Of a stretch of DNA of 37,192 nt, positions 23,265 to 31,989 are shown piece by piece. The position numbers and the translations under genes are program-made. Every line of letters starts with the position of its first letter. Positions within the stretch are counted from its first letter, which is position 1. This stretch comes from JAUWZS01 sp964423085 (GTDB taxonomy: Archaea > Aenigmatarchaeota > Aenigmatarchaeia > CG10238-14 > SCSR01): assembly GCA_964423085.1 (NCBI GenBank), contig CAYRDB010000004.1, positions 1 to 37,192 on the forward strand, given 5' to 3'. Under the pieces are notes generated by a model. That model saw only the letters and a list, made by a program, of their open reading frames with translations, was not told the DNA's origin and did no database searches.

Positions 23265-23977
23265 GATTTTTCCTTCGATATGTACTTTTGTAAATTGCCG
23301 TTGTTCCACATGTCGTTTAATTCCTGTACGTCTTTTATAGTGTTCATAGTTTTCCAGAAGCCTTCGTGCTTGTAAGCCTGGACCTGCCCTTCCTTGGACA
23401 GCACGTCGAACGCATCGGTTTCGTCCATTCCCGGCTTTATAGAGTCTATGACTTCCTTGTTCATGACAAGATATCCTCCGCTTATCCAGTGGTCCAGAAC
23501 GGGCTTTTCCTTGAAACCGCGTATGACATTGTTCTCGTCCATTTCTAAGACCCCGAAGTTTGAAACGAGCCTCACCCCTGTGAAAGTGACTTTCTTCGAG
23601 TTCTCTTCATGCATTTTGATGACACTGTTTATGTCAACGTCGCATAGGTCGTCACCATACGCCAAAAGAAACTTGTCGCCCTTTATCGAATCCTTCGCCA
23701 TCCTTATCCTGTCGCCTTTTCTAGACTCCAGGCCGGTGTCGAGAAAAGTTATATTCCATTCGGGGGCAATGTTCTCTTTTTTTGAAAAATAATCTCTAAT
23801 CATTTCGCCCTTGAACCCAAGAAGAAGTATGAAATCGTTGTGCCCGTGTTTTGAGTACTGGTTCATTATGTGCCATAGTATGGGCTTTCCGCCAACCTCG
23901 ATTAGAGGCTTCGGCATGTGCTCGGTGGCAGGATACATCCTTATCCCCCTGCCTCCGCAAAGGACTACGACTTCCAT
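23261..23977 (-). CDS. Glucose-1-phosphate cytidylyltransferase-like nucleotidyltransferase
   Basis: A 238-aa NDP-sugar pyrophosphorylase. The nucleotide-binding signature is GGRGIRMYPAT (8-18, with Ile where Thr is usual) followed by PKPLIEVGGKPILWHIM and YSKHGHNDFILLLGFKG, which is characteristic of RfbF (CTP + glucose-1-phosphate to CDP-glucose). The acidic metal site is YGDDLCDVD. It lacks the left-handed beta-helix of GlmU-type enzymes, consistent with its length. It is convergent with the CDP-glucose 4,6-dehydratase gene. The start ATG is preceded by GGTTGAT. A TTTAAA box at about 24009-24014 would give a short leader. CTP specificity is inferred from the overall motif pattern. Confidence 0.88.
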   Translation of the reverse strand: MEVVVLCGGRGIRMYPATEHMPKPLIEVGGKPILWHIMNQYSKHGHNDFILLLGFKGEMIRDYFSKKENIAPEWNITFLDTGLESRKGDRIRMAKDSIKGDKFLLAYGDDLCDVDINSVIKMHEENSKKVTFTGVRLVSNFGVLEMDENNVIRGFKEKPVLDHWISGGYLVMNKEVIDSIKPGMDETDAFDVLSKEGQVQAYKHEGFWKTMNTIKDVQELNDMWNNGNLQKYISKEKS

Positions 23978-24043
23978 ATCAACCTTTAATTATGTGCTCC
24001 AAAAAGACATTTAAACCTTTTTAATCAAAGGCTTTTTTGAATC

Positions 24044-24053
24044 TTTTATATAA
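24044..24053 (+). promoter_or_regulatory. TATA box of the GT2 gene at 24078
   Basis: TTTTATATAA is centred about 29 bases before ATG 24078, fitting near-leaderless initiation and favouring that start over the later ATG at 24117. Confidence 0.5.
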
Positions 24054-24077
24054 TTCTTCAGTGTATAGTTGTTAATA

Positions 24078-24965
24078 ATGTCGGCAGACAGTTTAGAAAC
24101 AGAGCGTAGAAACACTATGATTTCTGTGATAATACCATTCAGGGACAATGTCAATCAGGTTAAGGAATGCGTGCAATCGATACTCACACAGCCTTACAAA
24201 AGTGTTGAAATAGTCCTTGTCAGCGACCGCATAAATGAGCATATAAGCGGGATAAGGACTCTCCATACGCCAAAGCTGAAGGGCGTTGGGCAGAAAAGGA
24301 ACGCAGGTGTCAAGGCGTCAAAGGGGGAAATACTGTTCTTTTTGGATTCTGACTGTACTGTGATGAAGGACACATTCACGGAGCTTGTTGGGATGTTTGA
24401 AGAGATAGACACAGACGCCATATCAGGCAAGCCCTTGGCTCCGAAAAAAGGCAACTTGATTGGCATAGCTACCGGATTGGAGTATGAGGACAGGTTCGAC
24501 AGAATGGGGGAGAACTACGTCGAGATAGCTGCCACGACCTGCCTGGCAATGAAGAGGGATGCTTTCGAATCAATAGGCGGATTCAAGGACTACAGCACGG
24601 GAGAGGCTACAGGAGAAGACTGGGATTTTTCAATAAAGTTCACAAAGGCTGGCTTCAAGATATTCCACACTAACAGGGTGCGCGTTTACCACAACCATGT
24701 GAACGACAGCATAAAGAAGTGGTTCAGCCGCAGGATAGAGCACTCTGCGTACAGGGTTACTCATAGGAAAAGGCACGGCCAGCTTTTCGAGGAGTATTTC
24801 AGCTTGCGCATGTTCATTGTCACAACCGCTCTTCTTTGCATACCAGTTGCAATAAGAATGTACAAGAAGACCGGAAGGGTTCAGGCTTTCGCAATGCCGA
24901 TTTTCGCAGTATTAAGGAACATCGCATGGTTCGCGGGAGTGGTGAAGGAGCTAGTGTACCATTAG
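24078..24965 (+). CDS. GT2-family glycosyltransferase with C-terminal membrane helices
   Basis: About 295 aa from the chosen ATG. A TATA box 29 bases upstream supports this start, while the conserved domain itself begins at the in-frame ATG 24117 (MISVIIPFRDN). The GT-A fold motifs are clear: the SVIIPFRDN start, FFLDSDC (the DxD metal site), AMKRDAFESIGGFKDY, then TGEDWDFSIKFTKAG (catalytic ED). Hydrophobic segments near the C-terminus (about 240-260 and 270-290) anchor it to the membrane. It probably adds a sugar to the lipid carrier or a growing chain on the cytoplasmic face. It is followed by the GT39-like gene after 11 bases. The specific substrate is unknown. Confidence 0.9.
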   Translation: MSADSLETERRNTMISVIIPFRDNVNQVKECVQSILTQPYKSVEIVLVSDRINEHISGIRTLHTPKLKGVGQKRNAGVKASKGEILFFLDSDCTVMKDTFTELVGMFEEIDTDAISGKPLAPKKGNLIGIATGLEYEDRFDRMGENYVEIAATTCLAMKRDAFESIGGFKDYSTGEATGEDWDFSIKFTKAGFKIFHTNRVRVYHNHVNDSIKKWFSRRIEHSAYRVTHRKRHGQLFEEYFSLRMFIVTTALLCIPVAIRMYKKTGRVQAFAMPIFAVLRNIAWFAGVVKELVYH

Positions 24966-24976
24966 CTTTTAATTAA

Positions 24977-26656
24977 ATGCTTTTAATACTAAACTTTAGT
25001 TATCTTGATGGGTGCGTAAATTTGGCGGAAATAACTTTTGAAATAAGGAAGCCCGAAGCTTTACTGCTTGTCGCGTTTCTGGCAGTGATATTCATACTTG
25101 AGGCCCACCTTACGCTGACTACTCCAATATCGTTCGGTGACGAGGGGTATCACACCAGCATGGCGAGATGGATAGCCCAGAATGTGGAATATCCTGTCTG
25201 GACTCCGATAACCGAAACTGATGTATGGAAAGACGGGTTCACCAGACCGCCTTTCTGGAACATACTCGAAGGCGGGATAATGATTATGACTGGTATGAGC
25301 GAGATAGCCATCAAGCTGCTGACCCCACTCATATCAGTCCTCACTGGAATAGCTACATACATAACGGTCAAGCACTTTTACAACCCGAAGATGGGCGCAT
25401 TGGCTGCAATAATACTCGTTACAATACCGTCGTTTGTCACATACTCTGTCCTGTTCTACACCGACGCACTTGTGACATTCTTCACGATAATGTTTGTTTT
25501 CACGTTTGCTCTGTCACTCAAAAGCGGTAGGAATCTGCACATGCTGGTTGCCGGCGCGTTCGGAGCGCTCGCGTTTATGACAAAACTGACTGGATACGCC
25601 GCATACGCGTTTGTTATACTAACGTTCTTGTACTATTTCTTACGAGGCAAGAAAATCCTGCCTATGCTGAAGCACTATCTTCCGATGATAGTTATAATGC
25701 TGCTCATACCAGCCGCGTCTTTCCTAAGGAGCTACGTATACTATGGAACTCCGATATGCTACGGCATACCAATAGTCAGCTTCGTAACAGACAATATTTT
25801 TGACTTAAGCGGTTGCCAGATAAGCACATTGGAATCCGAGTACAGCTTCGAGGGCAGAACCGAAAAGACCGGATCTGAAGCGAACGTTTTCGACATGGGC
25901 CTTAGCAGCTACCTAGAATTCGCATACGGCAACATCTGGTTTATCATATTCGCGCTAATGGGAGGCCTATTCATAGTAGGCGCGGCGCTGATGAAAAAAT
26001 CAAAGGAGAACATAATGAACTTTTCCTTAATAGCTATGATGCTGATTTTCGCAGTTCTTTTCTTCACCATAACCAAGAGGGCCGAGGACACTGCCAGGTT
26101 CTCTCTGATGTGGACGCCTATAATAGCGATAATAGCGGCCAAATACTTTGACGCAATATACAACGCGATAAAGAGCAGGCAAAAGCACCTGGCTGTCGCT
26201 GTTTTCATAGCTGTTATAATAATCGGTTCGTTTACAGCATACGTCAAGATAGACAGCCTTTATGCTGTGAAGAATTTCTCGCCATCGTTTTTCGAGGCGT
26301 GTGACTGGATAGACGAAAACCTCCCCGAGGACGCCTTAATCACAACAGTCTGGTCTTACAGGGCTTCTTATAACTGCAACAGGGCTACAACAGGAAACGA
26401 CCCAGATATTTCGGCTAGCAACAATGTCACGCACATACTCCAGACAGCTAAAAGCAACGGGATAACCCATATTTTCATACAAAAGTTCTCTATAAGCAAT
26501 CAAGCCCTTTCAGAATCATACTCAATAGAGTACATCAACCTATTGGAAAGCAACCCAGAAACTTTTGTTAAAATATATGAGAACGGACCTTCATTGCAGG
26601 AATGCGTTCAAAAGGGCTATTGTGACGGAAATATAATTTACGAAATCGTATATTGA
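24977..26656 (+). CDS. GT39/PMT-like polytopic membrane glycosyltransferase
   Basis: A GT-C fold enzyme that uses a polyprenyl-phosphate sugar donor on the outside of the membrane. It has an N-terminal helix, then the signature acidic loop with FGDEGYH (Asp-Glu pair in the first external loop), then about ten further membrane helices, and a soluble C-terminal domain (about 430-559) containing ACDWIDENLPEDA and several cysteines. 559 aa fits the PMT_2/ArnT-like class. The ATG at 24977 lies right after a TTTTAATTAAA stretch that may be the promoter; the true start may instead be TTG at 25022 after a GGTG element. It follows the GT2 gene and precedes the HexNAc-1-P transferase gene, so it probably adds or modifies a glycan sugar after flipping. 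Confidence 0.85.
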   Translation: MLLILNFSYLDGCVNLAEITFEIRKPEALLLVAFLAVIFILEAHLTLTTPISFGDEGYHTSMARWIAQNVEYPVWTPITETDVWKDGFTRPPFWNILEGGIMIMTGMSEIAIKLLTPLISVLTGIATYITVKHFYNPKMGALAAIILVTIPSFVTYSVLFYTDALVTFFTIMFVFTFALSLKSGRNLHMLVAGAFGALAFMTKLTGYAAYAFVILTFLYYFLRGKKILPMLKHYLPMIVIMLLIPAASFLRSYVYYGTPICYGIPIVSFVTDNIFDLSGCQISTLESEYSFEGRTEKTGSEANVFDMGLSSYLEFAYGNIWFIIFALMGGLFIVGAALMKKSKENIMNFSLIAMMLIFAVLFFTITKRAEDTARFSLMWTPIIAIIAAKYFDAIYNAIKSRQKHLAVAVFIAVIIIGSFTAYVKIDSLYAVKNFSPSFFEACDWIDENLPEDALITTVWSYRASYNCNRATTGNDPDISASNNVTHILQTAKSNGITHIFIQKFSISNQALSESYSIEYINLLESNPETFVKIYENGPSLQECVQKGYCDGNIIYEIVY

Positions 26657-26667
26657 ACTGTGGTTAA

Positions 26668-27678
26668 ATGATTATATTAATCGCATCAATGCTCGTGTCA
26701 TTCGGTGTGACTTTTGCAATAGCGCCATACTTTATGCAGTTTCTAAAAGCTGGCGGGATAGTTGGATTGGACCTACATAAAAAGGACAGGCCGAAACTGC
26801 CGACTAGCGGGGGGCTTTGTGTTGTTTTTGGAATACTATCTGGAATGCTGACATACATCGGACTGACCACGTTCATGTACGGATCTGGCCCGGACACCAC
26901 AAATCTTCTAGCTGTTATATCCAGCATGCTGATTGTGACCATTGTCGGTCTACTGGACGACCTGAACGTCAAAGCGCGAGCTGTCATGACAAAGGAAGGA
27001 TTGGATATAAGAGTCGGTTTCCCGCAATGGGCGAAGCCCCTGCTTACGTTGCCTGCTGCAGTACCTCTCATGGTTGTAAACGCAGGCGAAACTATGATGT
27101 CTTTTCCTTTCATAGGAAATGTTGAGTTGGGCATACTATACCCGCTTCTTCTAATACCAGCATGCGTTGTTGTGATAAGCAATGCTATAAACCTCCTAGG
27201 CGGATTCAACGGATCCGAAAGCGGAATGGGTATAGTATACATGCTTGGTCTAGGCGCGTTCGCGTTTCTGAACGGGAGTATTGGAGCGGCTGTTTTCTTG
27301 ACGTCTTTTGCGGCCTTACTAGCGTTCATGAAGTACAACTGGTTCCCAGCAAAGTTCCTGCCGGGGGACAGCCTTACCTATCTTCTTGGGGCAATAGTCG
27401 CATCTGGAATAATAGTAGGTAATATGGAAAAGTTCGGACTGATATTGATGATACCGTTCGCGATAGAGTTCTTATTGAAAGCCAGATCTAAACTAAAGGC
27501 CAGCTGCCTCGGAAAGCTGAGGGAAGATGGAAAGCTCGACCCACCATACGGGAGAAAAATATACTCGATTACACACATAATTATGAACATAAAACCGATG
27601 ACAGAAAAGCATGTGACAATAGCGCTTATGCTTATAGAAGCAGCTTTCGTTCTAGTAGCTTTCTCAGGAGTAGCATAG
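26668..27678 (+). CDS. Polyprenyl-phosphate HexNAc-1-phosphate transferase (GPT/MraY/WecA family)
   Basis: The enzyme that starts lipid-linked glycan assembly by moving HexNAc-1-phosphate from a UDP-sugar to dolichol-type phosphate. About ten membrane helices span 336 aa. The family's Mg-binding pair is VGLLDDL with Asp97-Asp98, and NAINLLGGFNG at 172-182 corresponds to the NAxNxxDGxDG motif (Gly-Gly in place of Asp-Gly at two positions). KYNWFPAKFLPGDS on the third loop matches the conserved N-x-P-A-x-x-F-x-G-D region. It resembles the archaeal/eukaryotic DPAGT1-like branch (AglH). The start ATG follows TGTGGTTAA. It is convergent with the GT2 gene, with one base between coding regions. Confidence 0.92.
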   Translation: MIILIASMLVSFGVTFAIAPYFMQFLKAGGIVGLDLHKKDRPKLPTSGGLCVVFGILSGMLTYIGLTTFMYGSGPDTTNLLAVISSMLIVTIVGLLDDLNVKARAVMTKEGLDIRVGFPQWAKPLLTLPAAVPLMVVNAGETMMSFPFIGNVELGILYPLLLIPACVVVISNAINLLGGFNGSESGMGIVYMLGLGAFAFLNGSIGAAVFLTSFAALLAFMKYNWFPAKFLPGDSLTYLLGAIVASGIIVGNMEKFGLILMIPFAIEFLLKARSKLKASCLGKLREDGKLDPPYGRKIYSITHIIMNIKPMTEKHVTIALMLIEAAFVLVAFSGVA

Positions 27679-27679
27679 C

Positions 27680-28579
27680 TCACTTGAAGAAAAGCCGTAT
27701 CTGATCTTTTAGTGGCACCTTTCTTACGACTGGGTTCTTTTCCTTTCGCAAGAACACATACTTCATAACACGTATTCCCTGATCCCACTTGCCCAAAACG
27801 GTCCAGTAGGCTATCATTGCCAAAGTCATAGCTGATATCGGCACCATCATAATAGCGTCCAACGGGAACCGCAAGTTCTTCTTGAACGTCCATATCTTGT
27901 TCCTGTAGTGGTAGAACTTCATTATGCTTCCTGCCTTCGATGATGACGCTGAACCAGTATGGTGAACCAATGAATTTGGAACATAGTAAACATCATACCC
28001 TAAAAGCATAGCTCTCCAACAAACGTCCACTTCCTCAAAATACATGAAAAATGATGGATCATATAGCCTGCCCAGCTTTTTTATAACTTCCTTCTTTATC
28101 AACATAGAACAGTCTGATATCCAAAAACACTTTGTGACATTCTCATTGTCTTTTTGTGAAGGCGTCCCAAGAAAGTTTATATGACCTTCACCGACATCAC
28201 CTAGCTTCTCGTCTGATATTTTTGAGCCACATATTCCTATCTTTTTGTCTGTGTTGGCGACTTTTACAAGTTCTATCAGCCAGTCTTTATCTACCATGGT
28301 GTCATTGTTGAGTATTATTATATACTCCCCATTTGCTATCTCTATCCCGCGATTGAACCCTTCACCAAATCCATAGTTTTTTTCAAGAAAAAGTGTCTTA
28401 ACCCACGGAAATTTCTTATTAACCATTTCAACAGAACCATCAGAAGAGCAATTGTCTATCATTATAACTTCGTATCTATCTTTTTGATAATTTATTTTTT
28501 GAATTGCATTAAAGCATCTATTAAGATATTTCTTACCGTTGTAATTTAGAACCAATATAGAGCAGAATGGAAAATTCAT
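27680..28579 (-). CDS. GT2-family glycosyltransferase, rhamnosyltransferase-like
   Basis: About 299 aa from ATG 28579. The frame extends to 28609, but 28579 is preceded by AGTGATTTT, in which the upstream gene's TAG overlaps the ribosome site. GT-A motifs: SILVLNYNGKKYL, IDNCSSDGS, ILNNDT (the DxD equivalent NDT), and FMYFEEVDVCWRAMLLGYDVYYVPNS with the conserved E-x-D-x-x-R element, followed by HHTGSASSSK. This set is typical of the WbbL/rhamnosyltransferase subfamily. One hydrophobic segment near residues 240-262 may anchor it. As the last gene of the dTDP-sugar operon it probably transfers the dTDP-deoxysugar made by its neighbours (inference). The gene is AT-rich. Confidence 0.9.
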   Translation of the reverse strand: MNFPFCSILVLNYNGKKYLNRCFNAIQKINYQKDRYEVIMIDNCSSDGSVEMVNKKFPWVKTLFLEKNYGFGEGFNRGIEIANGEYIIILNNDTMVDKDWLIELVKVANTDKKIGICGSKISDEKLGDVGEGHINFLGTPSQKDNENVTKCFWISDCSMLIKKEVIKKLGRLYDPSFFMYFEEVDVCWRAMLLGYDVYYVPNSLVHHTGSASSSKAGSIMKFYHYRNKIWTFKKNLRFPLDAIMMVPISAMTLAMIAYWTVLGKWDQGIRVMKYVFLRKEKNPVVRKVPLKDQIRLFFK

Positions 28580-28586
28580 AAAATCA

Positions 28587-29696
28587 CTAAACATTACCGC
28601 TAAAATCATTTACATGCCCTATTACTTTATTCACATCATCATCTGTCATATCAGGATATAGTGGAAGTGTCACTATATTTTTCCACACCTTTTCTGCAAT
28701 CGGTACTTTTGACTTAATCCTCTTAAAAATTGGATGCATATTAAGTGGCATGTAGTGAACGCCAGTAGAAATTCCATTTTTGTCTAAGAACTCCATTAAA
28801 CTGTCTCTTTTTTCTACTTTGACGACAAAATTGTGAAATGAGCTCTTTACATAATCCTTTTCTACAGGAAGCTCCAACCAGTCCAAACCAGAAAGACCTT
28901 TTTTGTACATCTTCACTATCTCCGTTCTCCTACCATTTAGTTCATTTATTCTTTCCAATTGAACTGACGCTATAGCAGCTGTTATGTCATTCATATGATA
29001 TTTCCAACCCAGCTCGCCTACTTCATAATACCAAGAATAAGATTTTTCCGACCTCTGAAAAGTAGATTTGTTTATACCACACCACCTCATTCTACGCAGT
29101 TTTTCATCTATCAATTTATCATTGGTTGTTACCGCACCACCATCGCAAGTACCTATATTTTTTACCGCGTGAAAACTAAAAACAGAAATATCACCCAATG
29201 TCCCAACTTTTCTCCCGCGATATTCTGCCCCAAGCGCGTGCGAAGAATCCTCTATAACCTTTATATCATGCTCATTTGCTATCTCGGTTATTTCATCCAT
29301 CTCACACGGATGACCTCCAAAATGCACTGGTATTATTGCTTTTGTTTTTGGAGTTATTTTTCTTTTTATATCATCAACATCTATGTTCAAAGTATCTTCA
29401 CAAACATCAGCAAAAACGGGCGATGCATTGTTGTAACTAGCAGCGAACGCTGTTGAAATAAAAGTTATAGCTGGTACAATTATCTCACCAGAGTTTATCC
29501 CTAAAGCTCTGACCGCAAGATGTAAGCCTGCTGTCGCAGAGTTCAATCCAACTGCATATTTAGTTCCTATGAAATTTGAAAATTGTTTTTCAAACTTTTC
29601 CGTTTCTGGACCCAATCCAATCCATCCACTTTTCATCACTTTAACGACTGCATCTATTTCTCTTTCTGTGATTGATGGCTTGAAAACTTGTATCAT
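28587..29696 (-). CDS. DegT/DnrJ/EryC1-type sugar aminotransferase
   Basis: A PLP-dependent transaminase that converts a keto group on an NDP-deoxysugar to an amine using an amino acid donor. At 369 aa it is the usual length. Visible features are SATAGLHLA (cofactor phosphate region), VIEDSSHALGAEYRG with Asp150 contacting the pyridine nitrogen, SFHAVKNIGTCDGG with Lys179 as the Schiff-base lysine, and GWKYHMNDITAAIASVQLE (family signature). It overlaps the RmlA gene upstream by ATGA at 29693-29696 and is followed after seven bases by the GT2. Together with RmlA, RmlB and the cupin it indicates a dTDP-amino-6-deoxysugar; 3-amino is favoured by the isomerase-like cupin. Confidence 0.92.
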   Translation of the reverse strand: MIQVFKPSITEREIDAVVKVMKSGWIGLGPETEKFEKQFSNFIGTKYAVGLNSATAGLHLAVRALGINSGEIIVPAITFISTAFAASYNNASPVFADVCEDTLNIDVDDIKRKITPKTKAIIPVHFGGHPCEMDEITEIANEHDIKVIEDSSHALGAEYRGRKVGTLGDISVFSFHAVKNIGTCDGGAVTTNDKLIDEKLRRMRWCGINKSTFQRSEKSYSWYYEVGELGWKYHMNDITAAIASVQLERINELNGRRTEIVKMYKKGLSGLDWLELPVEKDYVKSSFHNFVVKVEKRDSLMEFLDKNGISTGVHYMPLNMHPIFKRIKSKVPIAEKVWKNIVTLPLYPDMTDDDVNKVIGHVNDFSGNV

Positions 29697-30409
29697 TTAC
29701 CCACTTTTGAAAAGAATTCATTGGCTTTGAATAAAGAATCAAAAGTTCCTGCGTCTATCCAAAACCCTTCTATCATGTCGAAAGATATATCATCATTTTC
29801 AGCATAATTGTTTATGATATCCGTTATCTCTAACTCATTTCTTTTAGATGGTTTCAATTTAGGTATCATATCGAAAACTTTTTTGTCAAACATATAAACT
29901 CCTGTTATAGCAAAATCTGTTGTAGGGTTCTCAGGTTTCTCTACAGCTTTCTCGACTTTTCCGTCACTTATTTCTACCAGACCAAAACGGCTTGGATCAT
30001 CGACCTTTTTAATCAATATATGAGAACCTTTAGCGCTTTTGAAGAATTTTTCTACATGTTTTTTTATATCGCACTCCATTATGTTGTCTCCAAGTATGAC
30101 TACAAACTTATCAGAACCAACAAAATCTTTTGCGACATTGAGAGCTACTGGTATTCCTCCACTTCCATCCTGGCAACCATATGTGAATTTCGCCCCAAAA
30201 TCGATTCCGCTCCCAAGAAGTCTTAGAAAATCTCCTATGTTCTCTCCGCCAGTAATAATCATTATATCTTTGATACCAGCTTTCACAAGAGTCTGAATTG
30301 GATAATATATCATTGGACTATTGTATACTGGAAGAAGATGTTTATTGCTGACTTTTGTAAGTGGAAACAGTCTCTTTCCAGTGCCACCAGCCAATATTAC
30401 GCCTTTCAT
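29693..30409 (-). CDS. rmlA: Glucose-1-phosphate thymidylyltransferase
   Basis: Makes dTDP-glucose from dTTP and glucose-1-phosphate, the first step of the dTDP-sugar branch. At 238 aa it is a short-form enzyme. The nucleotide signature GGTGKRLFPLT (8-18), then NKHLLPVYNSPMIYYPIQTL, ITGGENIGDF and VILGDNIMECD (metal site), and the sugar-site KAVEKPENPTTDFAITGVYMF region are diagnostic. It shares an ATGA with the upstream cupin gene (30406-30409) and another with the downstream aminotransferase gene, implying strict translational coupling. Confidence 0.95.
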   Translation of the reverse strand: MKGVILAGGTGKRLFPLTKVSNKHLLPVYNSPMIYYPIQTLVKAGIKDIMIITGGENIGDFLRLLGSGIDFGAKFTYGCQDGSGGIPVALNVAKDFVGSDKFVVILGDNIMECDIKKHVEKFFKSAKGSHILIKKVDDPSRFGLVEISDGKVEKAVEKPENPTTDFAITGVYMFDKKVFDMIPKLKPSKRNELEITDIINNYAENDDISFDMIEGFWIDAGTFDSLFKANEFFSKVGK

Positions 30410-30933
30410 TTCAAAACACTTTCTGCAATTTTATTTATTGACTCCATCTCTTTATTGTCGGCTCTCCAATAATCTTTCTCATCGTAGTTTTCTGATGCCA
30501 AAGCTAAAACTATTACTTTCTCATCATTCATTGGCCAATATATATGATATACACCATTCGGTACTAGTATTTGAGCCATCTGCGATTTGTCTATAGTCAC
30601 AACATCTATATTTTTAGATAAACCTTCTGGAGAATTAAATCCCAATATTATTTTAAACATCTTCCCAAAAGTTGGGGAATCTTTCCTATAATCCTTGAAA
30701 ATCCAAAGAGCAGTTCCAGAAAGTGTATAAAAGTTTTCTATATTTTTGAAATGAAAGTGACCAGCTCTAGGAACATTCTTGCCAGTCGCTATAGATGCAT
30801 AAATGTTCTTTATACCAGACTTCAGAAAGTCGTCATTTTCTGGTTTTGCAATCTCGCAAAGAACTCCTCTTTCATCAGAGTTTACCTTGTTAAATTTTAT
30901 TTTCAAACCATCTATACCAGTCTCTATATCCAT
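30406..30933 (-). CDS. dTDP-sugar cupin: 3,4-ketoisomerase (FdtA/WxcM-like) or RmlC-like epimerase
   Basis: A 175-aa single-domain cupin. The GHFHFKNIENFYTLSGTALWIFKDY segment (about 58-82) carries the metal or catalytic histidines of the RmlC-type fold, and DYRKDSPTFGKMFK resembles RmlC. The C-terminal LALASENYDEKDYWR segment, however, closely matches the LAS-x-x-YDE-x-DYIR ending that typifies FdtA/WxcM dTDP-4-keto-6-deoxyglucose 3,4-ketoisomerases. With RmlD absent and an aminotransferase next door, ketoisomerase is the better reading. The start ATG is three bases from a GAGTGATT element in which the TGA is the stop of rmlB. Confidence 0.8.
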   Translation of the reverse strand: MDIETGIDGLKIKFNKVNSDERGVLCEIAKPENDDFLKSGIKNIYASIATGKNVPRAGHFHFKNIENFYTLSGTALWIFKDYRKDSPTFGKMFKIILGFNSPEGLSKNIDVVTIDKSQMAQILVPNGVYHIYWPMNDEKVIVLALASENYDEKDYWRADNKEMESINKIAESVLK

Positions 30934-30937
30934 TAAA

Positions 30938-31948
30938 TCACTCTTTTGTTATATGTGGATTTAGCTCTCTGGAGTTTAAAGAGTCTGTCCAAGATTTATT
31001 TTTGACATACCAATCAATTGTAACTTCAAGGGCTTGCATAAAATTATCTCTAGTATATTCGGGTTCCCATCCGAATTCATTCCTTATCTTACTGGCATCT
31101 ATAGCATATCTCCTATCATGTCCGGGCCTGTCTTTTACGAAAGTTATCAAAGACTCTGGTTTACCCAATATTTCCAGTATCATCTTGCTTATTTCCAGAT
31201 TACTTCTCTCGTTGTTTGCTCCTATATTATAAATTTCTCCAGGAACTCCGTCCTTTAATAGAATTTCAAGAGCCTTGCAATGATCAAGAACCCATATCCA
31301 ATCCCTAACGTTTTTTCCATCTCCATAGAGCGGAAGTGACATGTCGTTAATTGCTCTGATTGTGAAAAATGGTATAAGCTTCTCTGGATATTGGAAAGGT
31401 CCATAGTTGTTAGAACAATGGGTAACTACGACTGGAGTTCCGTAAGTGTTGAAATGAGCATTACATAAAAGATCTCCGCCAGCTTTTGCAGCCGCGTATA
31501 AGGCATTTGGCTGTATTTTATTATTTTCTGTGAACTTTGATTTATCTTCTAATTTCAAAGATCCATAAACTTCATCAGTAGACACTTGAAGATATTTCTT
31601 GATATTGTATTTTGATACAGCATCCAAAATATTTTGGACGCCCAAAACATTGGTCATTACAAAAGGTTTCAAATCTTCGTGTATCCCTTTGTCGACATGT
31701 GTTTCAGCGGCGAAGTTTATAACATAATCTGACATCTTAACGAATTTTTCCATTTTTTCAGAATCTACTATGTCAGCCTTTACAAATGTATATCTTGAAT
31801 CTTTTTCCACATCTTTTAAATTATCTATGTTGCCGGCATATGTCAACTTGTCGTAGTTTATTATCTTTATGTCTTTGTTTGTATTTAGCATATGCCTTAT
31901 AAAATTACTCCCTATAAAACCTGCTCCACCACACACCAAAAGCTTCAT
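30938..31948 (-). CDS. rmlB: dTDP-glucose 4,6-dehydratase
   Basis: An extended SDR of 336 aa that converts dTDP-glucose to dTDP-4-keto-6-deoxyglucose. The NAD motif GGAGFIG is at 7-13. Catalytic residues lie in STDEVYG (123-129) and the YxxxK pair Tyr151/Lys155 in NALYAAAKAGGD. HCSNNYGPFQYPEKLIP, ILVLDH-like WIWVLDHCKAL and YNIGANNE are characteristic of RmlB. The start is supported by AGGAGAGATGG just upstream (minus strand, about 31952-31962) and TA-rich boxes beyond, so this gene may have its own promoter as well as readthrough from the flippase gene. It heads the dTDP-sugar gene block. Confidence 0.95.
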   Translation of the reverse strand: MKLLVCGGAGFIGSNFIRHMLNTNKDIKIINYDKLTYAGNIDNLKDVEKDSRYTFVKADIVDSEKMEKFVKMSDYVINFAAETHVDKGIHEDLKPFVMTNVLGVQNILDAVSKYNIKKYLQVSTDEVYGSLKLEDKSKFTENNKIQPNALYAAAKAGGDLLCNAHFNTYGTPVVVTHCSNNYGPFQYPEKLIPFFTIRAINDMSLPLYGDGKNVRDWIWVLDHCKALEILLKDGVPGEIYNIGANNERSNLEISKMILEILGKPESLITFVKDRPGHDRRYAIDASKIRNEFGWEPEYTRDNFMQALEVTIDWYVKNKSWTDSLNSRELNPHITKE

Positions 31949-31989
31949 TATCCATCTCTCCTAACAGTTGTAATTTAACCGATTAAAAT

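Noticed and set aside
26664..27338. 224-codon minus-strand ORF antisense to the HexNAc-1-P transferase gene
   Set aside because: Entirely antisense to a gene with clear family motifs; it has Pro/Thr/Ile-rich shadow composition and no independent evidence.
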